Source of the DNA: Pseudorhodobacter antarcticus | GTDB lineage: Bacteria; Pseudomonadota; Alphaproteobacteria; Rhodobacterales; Rhodobacteraceae | Direction of reading: 5' to 3' | NCBI GenBank assembly: GCA_945860375.1 | Contig: CAMAQR010000079.1 | Coordinates: forward strand, 1-14,893 | DNA: 14,893 bases | Part shown: piece after piece, positions 8,198 through 14,755 of the stretch | How the letters are laid out: each line of letters begins with the position of its first letter | How positions within the stretch are numbered: the first letter of the stretch is position 1 | Position numbers and translations under genes: made by a program | The notes under the pieces: generated by a model | What the model was told of the DNA's origin: nothing | Database searches by the model: none | The model's input: only the letters and a program-made list of their open reading frames with translations

Positions 8198-8228
8198 TAC
8201 GCCTGATCGCAGTATGTGATCTGGCGTA
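8198..8228 (-). terminator. Hairpin after mttB, possible partial terminator
   Basis: TACGCCTGATC (8198-8208) pairs with 8218-8228 at 10 of 11 positions around a 9-base loop. On the minus strand it starts 24 nt after the mttB stop and is followed, 7 nt beyond the stem, by five T (8190-8186). The gap before the T-run is longer than in a standard terminator, so it may only attenuate read-through or protect the mttB mRNA end. Confidence 0.4.
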
Positions 8229-8252
8229 GAAGTGATCCGTCTGCTCGGGAGT

Positions 8253-9800
8253 TCAGTCTTCCGGCTTCGCTCCGCCGGCATCGGAATGCTTGCGGATGAA
8301 GTCTTCAAGCCGCTCGTCCACGCCGACACATGCAGACGGCTGGGTGTATTGGTCCAATTTCTGCTTCCAGATCGCCGTGGCCCGCGCGTCTGCGGTCTTA
8401 GAGCCGGCGGCGACCCAGTTACCGTAGTTTGAAAGATCGGCAAGCAATGGCCGGTAGAACGCCGTCTGATAGCGTTCCATCGTATGCGCGGTCGAAAAGA
8501 AATGGCCGCCCGGTTGCACTTCGGCGATCGCATCGAACCCCAGCGCCGCTGCATCTGCGGGCGCGGGCCGCGCCAGTTCGGCAAAGGTCTGCACCGCCTC
8601 TATGTCGATGATGAACTGTTCGTAGCCCAGCGTCAGACCGCCCTCCAGCCAACCGGCGGCATGCACCGTAAGGGTTGCGCCGCCCAGGGCCGCTCCCCAA
8701 AGTCCCATAGCGGTTTCCTGCGCCGCCTGAGCATCGGCGGTGTTCGAAGCCGCCCCCGCCGCTGCGCGCCAGGGCAGACCGATATGGCGGGCCAATTGAC
8801 CCGACCCGATCGTGGCCCGGACATGTTCCGGCGTGCCAAATGCAGGTGAGCCCGACTTCATGTCGACATTTGATGAGAAAGAACCATAGGAGACCGGCGC
8901 ACCCGGTCGGGCAAGCTGCGACAGGGTGATGCCTGCCAACGCCTCGGCATGTTGCAGCATCAGCGCGCCCGAAACCGTGATGGGCGCCATAGCCCCCGCC
9001 AGACAGAAGGGCGTAATGATTGCAAGTTGGCCCGCGCGCGCGAAGTCGATGATGCCATTCGCCATCGGATTGTCATAGAGCCGGGGAGAGTTGGAATTGA
9101 TGATCGTTGTTGCCCAGGCGCCGTCCGCGAACGCCGCAGAGTCAAGGCCGCGCCCAAGCTGGATCATTTCGAAACACTGTTCAACCTGCGCCCGACCGCG
9201 CGAATAGACATGCATCGGCTTGTCGCAAGTCACCATTTGGGCCCGCGTCATCGCATAGTGGCGCAGATGGGTCGGCACGTCTTGCGGCTCGACGGTTGGG
9301 CCAAGGATGTGCATCACGTCGAAAGATTGCTGAAGCCGAAGGGTTTCGAGGTAGTCACTCATCATGCCCGGCCGCCGTCCGCGTTCGCGGTCATAGGCAT
9401 TCGGGCAGCCGCACCCGGCCATGAACAGCATCGATCCAAGGGCATAATCCTGCTCGCGCATCGGATTTGCTGCGCGCATTCGGATCGATTTGGGTGCGCT
9501 CGCCAGTGCCGCCTCGACCATCTCGCGGCCAATGCGCACCATCTGGCCTTCATCATCGACGATGGCACCGCCCGCCTTGAACAGTTGACGTGCATCGGCA
9601 AGAAGGAAGCGGATCCCTAATTCTTCAAGGATACGCAGCGCGCCGTCGTGCATCGCGGCGATTTGATCTTCGGAAAAAGCCGCCTGCGGCGCGAAAGGGT
9701 GGGTCAGGTGCACATAGACGCTCGTGTCCGCCTGGCCAGCCTCTGCGCCGCTGCGCGCTCCCCGTCCACCGCCGCGGCGTGTCGTTTCTACCTCACTCAT
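8253..9800 (-). CDS. MttB-family (non-pyrrolysine) methylamine/betaine:corrinoid methyltransferase
   Basis: A 515-residue TIM-barrel protein of the trimethylamine methyltransferase MttB family. The open frame has no internal UAG, so it belongs to the branch without pyrrolysine, whose characterised members demethylate glycine betaine or proline betaine and pass the methyl group to a corrinoid protein. Visible family features are MAGCGCPNAYD (128-137), the SSNVDMKSGSPAFGTPE block (309-325) and the GGHFFSTAHTMERY block near 431-444. The first 25 or so residues are a low-complexity Gly/Arg stretch. The start at 9800 has an excellent GGAGGTG ribosome site; an in-frame start at 9866 would lie on top of the operator. 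The cluster suggests glycine betaine to dimethylglycine, the substrate of the next gene product. No corrinoid protein or reactivase gene is in the window. Proline betaine or another quaternary amine is an alternative. Confidence 0.85.
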   Translation of the reverse strand: MSEVETTRRGGGRGARSGAEAGQADTSVYVHLTHPFAPQAAFSEDQIAAMHDGALRILEELGIRFLLADARQLFKAGGAIVDDEGQMVRIGREMVEAALASAPKSIRMRAANPMREQDYALGSMLFMAGCGCPNAYDRERGRRPGMMSDYLETLRLQQSFDVMHILGPTVEPQDVPTHLRHYAMTRAQMVTCDKPMHVYSRGRAQVEQCFEMIQLGRGLDSAAFADGAWATTIINSNSPRLYDNPMANGIIDFARAGQLAIITPFCLAGAMAPITVSGALMLQHAEALAGITLSQLARPGAPVSYGSFSSNVDMKSGSPAFGTPEHVRATIGSGQLARHIGLPWRAAAGAASNTADAQAAQETAMGLWGAALGGATLTVHAAGWLEGGLTLGYEQFIIDIEAVQTFAELARPAPADAAALGFDAIAEVQPGGHFFSTAHTMERYQTAFYRPLLADLSNYGNWVAAGSKTADARATAIWKQKLDQYTQPSACVGVDERLEDFIRKHSDAGGAKPED

Positions 9801-9858
9801 TTTGCACCTCCGTTGCTGCGACTGCGGCATTTCCGCAGGCCGCCGCTTCCCGTCATTC

Positions 9859-9876
9859 ATAGACATTAATGTCTAT
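9859..9876. promoter_or_regulatory. TetR operator candidate in the mttB/tetR divergent promoter
   Basis: ATAGACATTAATGTCTAT is an 18-bp perfect palindrome lying between the divergent mttB and tetR genes. It starts just after the -10 of the proposed mttB promoter and covers the -35 of the proposed tetR promoter. That would let the TetR protein repress both. TetR-family operators are commonly palindromes of this size. A partial copy recurs at 8170-8183. Confidence 0.75.
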
Positions 9877-9887
9877 TGTTGTATAGT
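9860..9887 (+). promoter_or_regulatory. Proposed tetR promoter
   Basis: TAGACA (9860-9865) and TATAGT (9882-9887), 16 bases apart, each match the sigma-70 consensus at 5 of 6 positions. The palindromic operator overlaps the -35 box, which would give autorepression. The implied leader to the tetR start is about 105 nt. Confidence 0.5.
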
Positions 9888-9908
9888 CAGAATTATCGAG
9901 GCTCGCAA
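9880..9908 (-). promoter_or_regulatory. Proposed mttB promoter
   Basis: On the minus strand TTGCGA (9908-9903) and TATACA (9885-9880) are 17 bases apart, each matching consensus at 4 of 6. The 18-bp palindrome starts 3 bases after the -10 and would cover the start site, the usual place for a repressor to block transcription. The mttB start codon is about 70 nt further on. Confidence 0.45.
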
Positions 9909-9999
9909 CGCCGCCAGCCACACCACTTGCGCCGGCCACAATGCAGGGGCTAGGTTGCCGGGACAATTTTGGGACGAAACAATCAGCATGAGGATGTCC

Positions 10000-10650
10000 A
10001 TGAATGTCGAAATGACGTCCGAGCCATCACAAGGCGCGCCACAGGGCCGGTCAACCAAGGAAGACTGGCTCAACCTCGCCATGGAAACGCTGATCCGCGA
10101 CGGTATCGACCGCGTCAAGATCCAGATCATGGCCAAGCAACTGAATGTGTCCCGGTCCAGCTTCTACTGGTTTTTCGAAAGTTCGCAGGATCTGCACAGT
10201 CAGATCCTTGATTGCTGGCTCGCCAAGAACACCGGCCCGATTATCCAGCGCGCCCTGCGCCCGTCGCAGACGATCACCGAGGCCATTTTGAATGTGTTCG
10301 TCTGCTGGATGGACGAAAAGCTGTTCGATCCGCAATTGGATGTTGCCGTCAGGCTTTGGGCGCGCCGCGACGCTGGCGTGCATGCCGTTGTCAGTGGGGC
10401 CGACCAGCAACGACTTGATGCCCTTACCCGGATGTTCAGCCGACATGGTTATGAAGATGGCGAGGCGCTGGTCCGGGCGCGGGTTCTCTATTTCACCCAG
10501 ATTGGGCATTACACTCTGGATATTCGTGAAGATGTCGCGCAACGCTTGACCCGCACCCGCTATTATCTGCGCGCCTTCAGCGGGGTCGAACCGTCCGATC
10601 AAGAACTTGCGCGGTTCCGGACCTTGGCATTCGACTTGGAAAAGGCCTGA
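10000..10650 (+). CDS. TetR-family transcriptional regulator
   Basis: A 216-residue protein with an N-terminal TetR helix-turn-helix at about residues 22-66: VKIQIMAKQLNVSRSSFYW followed by FFESSQDLHSQIL. The rest is the all-helical ligand/dimerisation domain typical of the family, with no match I can assign to a known ligand. ATG at 10000 was chosen because GAGG lies 6 nt upstream; the ATGs at 9988 and 9994 are less well served, and longer in-frame extensions would run through the promoter. It is divergent from mttB, and an 18-bp palindrome lies between them. It is therefore the likely local repressor of the demethylation genes, released by a methylated amine or a catabolite. Ligand and sign of control are inference. 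Confidence 0.85.
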   Translation: MNVEMTSEPSQGAPQGRSTKEDWLNLAMETLIRDGIDRVKIQIMAKQLNVSRSSFYWFFESSQDLHSQILDCWLAKNTGPIIQRALRPSQTITEAILNVFVCWMDEKLFDPQLDVAVRLWARRDAGVHAVVSGADQQRLDALTRMFSRHGYEDGEALVRARVLYFTQIGHYTLDIREDVAQRLTRTRYYLRAFSGVEPSDQELARFRTLAFDLEKA

Positions 10651-10963
10651 GACTGCGCTTTCCTGCCAGTTGAAGCGGCTTGCTTGTTGGTCATCGAACG
10701 TCTGCCGAAGCAACCTGAGTTTGGTTGATCGTCTGGATCGCGCTCTGAGCGCGGGTGATCATCCGATGTGTGGCCTAGGATTGCTGCCTATTTCGGCTTC
10801 AAGCGGGCATCAGAACCATATGCAATCGTCCCGGCCCATCTCTTCAAAGGCTCTGCCGTTTTGTGCTTCCAGCCGATAGCGAAATCCTAGATAGATGAGA
10901 CGCGCCACCGAAACGATCCATGTTTGCGATCAGGTGCGGCGGCGAATCGCCGGGCAGGGCTCG
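10651..10963. other. Gap after tetR, no gene recognised
   Basis: No frame here matches a family I recognise. A 6-bp inverted repeat (CGCGCT at 10739-10744, AGCGCG at 10748-10753) lies about 90 nt after the tetR stop, without a T-run. The right part is the in-frame continuation of the decayed hutC-like gene (down to about 10844), but it no longer resembles HutC. Confidence 0.5.
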
Positions 10964-11182
10964 GAACCGAGGATCGGCAGCAATTTGCGCTCCCATGGCT
11001 TGGTTCGTCGCCATCATGCAGGCGCCAAGCTTAGCCACCCCTTCGGTCTCTAACGGGATCCGGTGCTTTGGCTGTCATTCCCAACTTTGAATTCTGTCTC
11101 GGATCATCTGCGTGACGTCAGCGTAAAGCGTGGCGCGGCCAGCCTCTGCAAGGGTGCGCCTGATCTCAACCTATTGTTCCAT
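10964..11182 (-). pseudogene. hutC: Decayed HutC-like GntR-family regulator
   Basis: From ATG at 11182-11180, behind an AAAGGA ribosome site, the minus strand reads MEQ-stop-VEIRRTLAEAGRA, then TLYADVTQMIRDRIQSWE-stop, then HRIPLETEGVAKLGA and MMATNQAM. This follows the winged-helix domain of HutC-type GntR regulators (LYxxVxQMIxDxI, then P-E-E-V--LG---MT-N-A). TAG at 11173-11171 and TGA at 11077-11075 break the same frame. Homology fades after about 10964 and the effector-binding UTRA domain is not found. HutC represses histidine-utilisation genes and responds to urocanate. Its place, divergent from an amino acid transporter and an ammonia-lyase gene, fits that role. The gene looks dead. Confidence 0.75.
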
Positions 11183-11237
11183 TGCGATTCCTTTATTCCC
11201 AGCGGAAGAATCTTGCGCGAGACCCAATTCCGGCTTG

Positions 11238-11269
11238 CATAATGGTGGGGATCTCGTATGGTTCCATAC
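11238..11269 (+). promoter_or_regulatory. Candidate GntR/HutC-type operator and -10 upstream of the transporter
   Basis: GTATGG (11256-11261) and CCATAC (11264-11269) form a 14-bp palindrome with a 2-base centre, in the gap between the decayed hutC-like gene and the transporter. A CATAAT box (11238-11243) lies just upstream, so the palindrome would sit near the transcription start. A TTGCGC at 11213 is 19 bases away, which is long for a -35. The palindrome resembles GTAT-type GntR sites in general shape only. Confidence 0.4.
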
Positions 11270-11374
11270 ACAACAGTACAGAAGATATGCTGCGAAATAA
11301 GCACTCCCCGAAGCCGGCAGGGATCGCGCCAAACAACAACAGGGTCGGCACATCCACATAGGAGACTACCAGAA

Positions 11375-12208
11375 ATGAAGATCGACAAAGTGCTTGTTAT
11401 CTGCGCAATGGCAGTCGCCGGCGTGCCGGCTGCGGCCAAAGACTGGAAGACCGTGACGATCACGCTCGAAGGCGCCTATGCGCCCTGGAACATGACCAGT
11501 TCGGACGGAACACTCATCGGTTTCGAGCCGGAACTTGCCAAGATCCTGTGCGAACGCGCGAAGCTCGAATGCACACTTGTTGCTTCGGGCTGGGACGGCA
11601 TGATCCCCGCTCTCAACGCCGGCAAGTTTGACGTCATCATGGACGCGCTGGCAATTACCGAAGAGCGCAAGCAGGTCATCGACTTCACCATTCCCTACGC
11701 AACCACGCCAGCCGCCTTCGCCACCGCGAAGGACAGCTCTGTCGCGAATGTCGCAGGAACCGGCGAGACGGTCAGCATGATGCTGGGCCAAAAAGGCGGC
11801 AAGGAAATCGACGCGCTCCGGGAAGCGCTAAAAGGCAAGACGATCGGCATCATGGGTGCCACAGCCTATTCCACGTTCATCTATGACAACTTCGGCGACG
11901 TGGCGACGATCCGCGAATACAAGACCGGTGCCGAGCGCGATCTCGACCTTGAAACCGGGCGCATTGATGTCGGCTTTGACGACGCGATCTATTTCGGCAG
12001 CGCATTCGACGCAGCAGAAGGACGTCTGGTTTTCACCGGTCCGCAGATCGGCGGTCCGATCTGGGGCGAGGGCGAGGCGCTTGGCATCCGCAAAGAGGAC
12101 ACCGATTTGCGCGACAAGTTCAGCGAAGCGATCAAGTCAGCGCTGGAGGACGGCACGATCAGGGAATTGTCGATGAAGTGGTTCAAGGCAGACGTCAGTC
12201 CGCAGTGA
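11375..12208 (+). CDS. Polar amino acid ABC transporter, periplasmic binding protein
   Basis: A 277-residue extracellular solute-binding protein (family 3) of the HisJ/ArgT/octopine-type group. A short signal peptide precedes the mature start: MKIDKVLVICAMAVAGVPAA, with likely cleavage near AAA-KD at residues 21-23, so the protein acts in the periplasm. The mature part opens with EGAYAPWNMTSSDGTLIGFE and has the family block WDGMIPALNAGKFDVIMDAL, followed by ITEERKQVIDFTIPY. It binds a polar or basic amino acid and hands it to the permeases encoded next. Histidine is suggested by the ammonia-lyase gene and hutC remnant, not by the sequence itself. AGGAG lies 10 nt before the ATG; an in-frame start at 11258 would begin inside the operator. 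A stable hairpin follows the stop. Confidence 0.9.
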   Translation: MKIDKVLVICAMAVAGVPAAAKDWKTVTITLEGAYAPWNMTSSDGTLIGFEPELAKILCERAKLECTLVASGWDGMIPALNAGKFDVIMDALAITEERKQVIDFTIPYATTPAAFATAKDSSVANVAGTGETVSMMLGQKGGKEIDALREALKGKTIGIMGATAYSTFIYDNFGDVATIREYKTGAERDLDLETGRIDVGFDDAIYFGSAFDAAEGRLVFTGPQIGGPIWGEGEALGIRKEDTDLRDKFSEAIKSALEDGTIRELSMKWFKADVSPQ

Positions 12209-12215
12209 CGCTATC

Positions 12216-12249
12216 GCAGGGCGTCCAGCATACATGCCAGACGCCCTGC
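12216..12249 (+). terminator. Strong hairpin between binding protein and permease genes
   Basis: GCAGGGCGTC (12216-12225) pairs perfectly with GACGCCCTGC (12240-12249) around a 14-base loop. It starts 8 nt after the binding-protein stop. The next T-run (12263-12267) is 13 nt away, so this is not a standard terminator. A hairpin here is common in ABC operons and raises the amount of binding protein over permease by mRNA protection or partial termination. Confidence 0.6.
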
Positions 12250-12303
12250 CTTCGTAAACAGGTTTTTCAGCAGAAGGGCCGATGTCTGTGAGGGCGAGGA
12301 AGA

Positions 12304-13029
12304 ATGTCGATCATTGAACTGATTGGTTTCGGCCCGACGGGTTGGGGTGTGATGCTGCTTGGCGCCACTCTGATGACGGTCGCCGTAACCGTGACCGCGA
12401 TGGTGATCGGTGCTGTATTCGGTGCCGCCGTGGCAGCGGCCAAGCTCTCAGACAACCGGGCTTTGGCAATGCTTGGTGGTATCTATACGACCGTCTTTAG
12501 GGCCGTGCCCGAGCTTCTCATTATCTATCTGATCTATTTCGGTGGTTCGGCGGCCGTGACGGCATTGGGAGCCATGTTCGGCTTCAGCGGGTTTCTCGGG
12601 TTGCCGTCCTTTTTGGCCGGGGCGTTGGCCGTCGGAGTCATTTCCGGCGCCTACCAGGCCGAAGTCTACCGTGGTGCCTATCTTGCGATTTCCAGAGGTG
12701 AGCTTGAGGCCGCAGCCTCGATCGGCATGAGCCGGGCGCAGCGCTTCCGCCGGATCATCATACCGCAAGTTTTGCGCTACGCGATTCCGGGTGTTGGCAA
12801 TGTGTGGCAACTTACTGTCAAGGATTCTGCCCTGATTTCGGTGACCGGCCTCGCCGAATTGATGCGCACCAGTCAAGTTGCGGCCGGCTCAACCCGTCAG
12901 TATTTCCTGTTCTTCATGGTTGGCGGAGGCATCTATCTACTCCTCACAAGCCTGTCAGACCAGGTATTTGCCCATGCGGAACGTCGTGCAAATCGTAGCA
13001 TGCCATCGGCCATGATGGGCGGGGCGTAG
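12304..13029 (+). CDS. Polar amino acid ABC transporter permease (HisQ-like)
   Basis: A 241-residue inner-membrane permease of the HisMQ type with about five hydrophobic segments (near 15-45, 60-80, 95-115, 150-170 and 200-220). The EAA loop that docks on the ATPase is visible as RGELEAAASIGMSRAQRFRR with IIIPQ after it (about 131-155). Its usual partner is the second permease, whose gene begins 9 nt downstream. GAGGA precedes the start. HisQ- or OccQ-like are both possible; substrate cannot be told from the permease. Confidence 0.9.
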   Translation: MSIIELIGFGPTGWGVMLLGATLMTVAVTVTAMVIGAVFGAAVAAAKLSDNRALAMLGGIYTTVFRAVPELLIIYLIYFGGSAAVTALGAMFGFSGFLGLPSFLAGALAVGVISGAYQAEVYRGAYLAISRGELEAAASIGMSRAQRFRRIIIPQVLRYAIPGVGNVWQLTVKDSALISVTGLAELMRTSQVAAGSTRQYFLFFMVGGGIYLLLTSLSDQVFAHAERRANRSMPSAMMGGA

Positions 13030-13038
13030 GAGGCGAGT

Positions 13039-13743
13039 ATGGATTTTGCCTTTCTCGGCCAAACCACTGTGACCTTGCTCAAGGCTGTGCCGATGACACT
13101 AGCGTTGTTCTTCCTGTCGGTCCTCAGCGGCGGCGTCATGGCCCTCTTTATCGTTTGGATGCGCGTGGGCGGAAACCCCGTCTTGTCTGCTTTCGCCAAG
13201 GCTTACATCTTTGTCTTTCGCGGCTCGCCACTGATGATCCAGTTGTTCCTCATCTTCTATGGCCTCGGGCAGTTCCACTTTATCCGTGACGGTTTCCTCT
13301 GGCCGTTTCTGCGAGAGCCATTCATTTGCGCGGTGCTGTCACTGGCGCTCTGCACGGCAGGCTACTCGGCCGAGATCTTCCGCGGCGGAATTCGCGCGGT
13401 GTCGCCGCGCGAAATCGAAGCGGCCCGCTCCATCGGGATGTCCGGATTCCTGCTGGTCAGGCGGATCTTGGCGCCGATCGCGTTCCGGCATGCACTGCCG
13501 GCCTATTCGACCGAGATCGTCCTGATGATGAAGTCGACCGCCCTCGCCAGTCTGGTCACGGTCTGGGAAGTGACCGGCGTTGCGCAGCGATTGATCTCGG
13601 AGACCTATCGCACGATGGAAGTCTTTCTGTGCGCGGCGATCATCTATCTCGTCCTCAATTTCGTCATTCTGCAGGCCATGGCTCTGCTGGAACGATCCCT
13701 ATCTCGCCATCGCAGGGCACTCCCGCCTGCGGTCAAAATGTAG
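13039..13743 (+). CDS. Polar amino acid ABC transporter permease (HisM-like)
   Basis: A 234-residue inner-membrane permease, the second channel half. The N-terminal hydrophobic segment (PMTLALFFLSVLSGGVMALF) is followed by the RGSPLMIQLFLIFYG region typical of HisM/OccM. The EAA loop reads SPREIEAARSIGMSGFLLVR followed by RILAP. An AGGAGG ribosome site sits 5 nt before the ATG. It is co-transcribed with the ATPase gene, which starts 30 nt after it. Confidence 0.9.
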   Translation: MDFAFLGQTTVTLLKAVPMTLALFFLSVLSGGVMALFIVWMRVGGNPVLSAFAKAYIFVFRGSPLMIQLFLIFYGLGQFHFIRDGFLWPFLREPFICAVLSLALCTAGYSAEIFRGGIRAVSPREIEAARSIGMSGFLLVRRILAPIAFRHALPAYSTEIVLMMKSTALASLVTVWEVTGVAQRLISETYRTMEVFLCAAIIYLVLNFVILQAMALLERSLSRHRRALPPAVKM

Positions 13744-13773
13744 AGTCGGCATTCTCATCTCAAAGGAGCGATC

Positions 13774-14544
13774 ATGCCAGGAGTAACCCGCCTCTCGGTC
13801 CGCAATATCCGCAAGAGTTTTGGCACGCACGAAGTCCTGCGCGGCATTTCCCTTGAGGCCAATGATGGTGACGTCATTTCACTGCTCGGCGCGTCCGGCT
13901 CGGGGAAATCTACCCTTCTGAGATGTGTCAACCTGCTGGAAGTTGCAAATGACGGTGAAATCTGGGTCGATGGCGAACAGGTCATGATGACCCGCAAGCG
14001 CGGCAGATACCTGCCCGTCAGCCACAAGCAGGTCGACCACATCCGCTCTGAATTGGGCATGGTGTTTCAGTCGTTCAATCTCTGGTCACATATGACCGTG
14101 CTGCAAAACATCATCGAAGGGCCGATCCATGTCCTAAAACGGCCAAGGGCAGAATGTATTGCCGAGGCAGAGGCGCTTCTGGAAAAGGTGGGAATCGCCG
14201 ACAAACGCCACTTCTACCCCGCCCATCTTTCCGGCGGCCAGCAGCAGCGCGCGGCCATCGCCCGCTCGTTGGCGATGCGGCCAAAGGTTATGCTGTTTGA
14301 CGAGCCGACCTCTGCGCTGGACCCCGAATTGGTCGGCGAAGTGCTGCGAGTCATGCGCGCCCTTGCAGAAGAGGGAATGACCATGCTTGTAGTGACGCAT
14401 GAAATGGGCTTCGCGCGCAACGTTTCCAATCGGGTGGTGTTCATGCGCCAAGGGCTGATCGAAAGCAGCGGCACGCCGGACGAGATGTTCGGTAGCGGGG
14501 CTTCGCCTGCCTTTCGTCAATTCACTGGCAACAAGGAATACTGA
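13774..14544 (+). CDS. Polar amino acid ABC transporter ATP-binding protein (HisP-like)
   Basis: A 256-residue ABC ATPase with all core motifs: Walker [10 protein letters not shown] (39-47), Q-loop Gln99 in VFQSFNLW, signature LSGGQQQR from 152, Walker B VMLFDE (172-177), D-loop SALD and the switch His209 in VTHE. The stretch [20 protein letters not shown] before the Q-loop is the insert typical of HisP/OccP-type importers of basic amino acids. AAAGGAG precedes the start. It drives uptake through the two permeases. The gene appears intact and is followed after 4 nt by the ammonia-lyase fragment. Confidence 0.95.
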   Translation: MPGVTRLSVRNIRKSFGTHEVLRGISLEANDGDVISLLGASGSGKSTLLRCVNLLEVANDGEIWVDGEQVMMTRKRGRYLPVSHKQVDHIRSELGMVFQSFNLWSHMTVLQNIIEGPIHVLKRPRAECIAEAEALLEKVGIADKRHFYPAHLSGGQQQRAAIARSLAMRPKVMLFDEPTSALDPELVGEVLRVMRALAEEGMTMLVVTHEMGFARNVSNRVVFMRQGLIESSGTPDEMFGSGASPAFRQFTGNKEY

Positions 14545-14548
14545 AACC

Positions 14549-14755
14549 ATGACAGTCACTATTGAAACCACCCCGACATGGCGCGACATCGCGCGCGTTG
14601 CCGATAGGGAAGGTTTGGCGCTCTCGGCGACGGTATGGGACCGGATCGATCTGGCAAGCCGCATTGTCGAACGGATCGTTGCGACCGGAATGCGGGCCTA
14701 TGGGTTTAACACTGGCGTCGGGGCGCTGTCGGACGGAGCTATATCTGAAAGTTGA
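14549..14755 (+). pseudogene. hutH: Histidine/aromatic ammonia-lyase, N-terminal fragment cut by IS
   Basis: The first 62 codons (MTVTIETTPTWRDIARVADR onward) end in MRAYGFNTGVGALSD, the conserved Y-G-x-N-TG-x-G segment near the N-terminus of the HAL/PAL family, including the catalytic tyrosine. HutH deaminates histidine to urocanate as the first step of histidine breakdown. At 14736/14737 the gene runs into an IS terminal repeat; a few IS codons follow to a TGA at 14753-14755. The Ala-Ser-Gly triad that forms the MIO cofactor, in the missing about 440 residues, is absent, so the product cannot be active. The 4-nt gap shows it belonged to the transporter operon. Another aromatic amino acid lyase or aminomutase of this family cannot be excluded. 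Confidence 0.8.

Larger units (their letters stand above)
8012..8252 (-). promoter_or_regulatory. Intergenic leader upstream of the dimethylglycine dehydrogenase gene
   Basis: A 241-nt A+T-richer gap between the mttB stop and the dehydrogenase start, long for an otherwise tight operon. It holds a hairpin (8198-8228) and a copy of the TetR-type motif (8170-8183). I could not place a convincing -35/-10 pair. The layout suggests a second promoter, so the dehydrogenase and sox genes may be transcribed both with mttB and separately. Confidence 0.4.

Noticed and set aside
9801..9866. Longer N-terminus for the MttB-like protein
   Set aside because: It would put the start codon inside the palindromic operator, while the ATG at 9800 has a near-perfect ribosome site.
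9724..9999. Longer N-terminus for the TetR regulator
   Set aside because: The extension reads through the 5' part of mttB in antisense and through the divergent promoter, and it resembles no TetR N-terminus.
10844..11038. Minus-strand 64-codon frame as a small gene
   Set aside because: Its first part is the in-frame continuation of the broken HutC-like gene, and it starts at a GTG with no ribosome site of its own.
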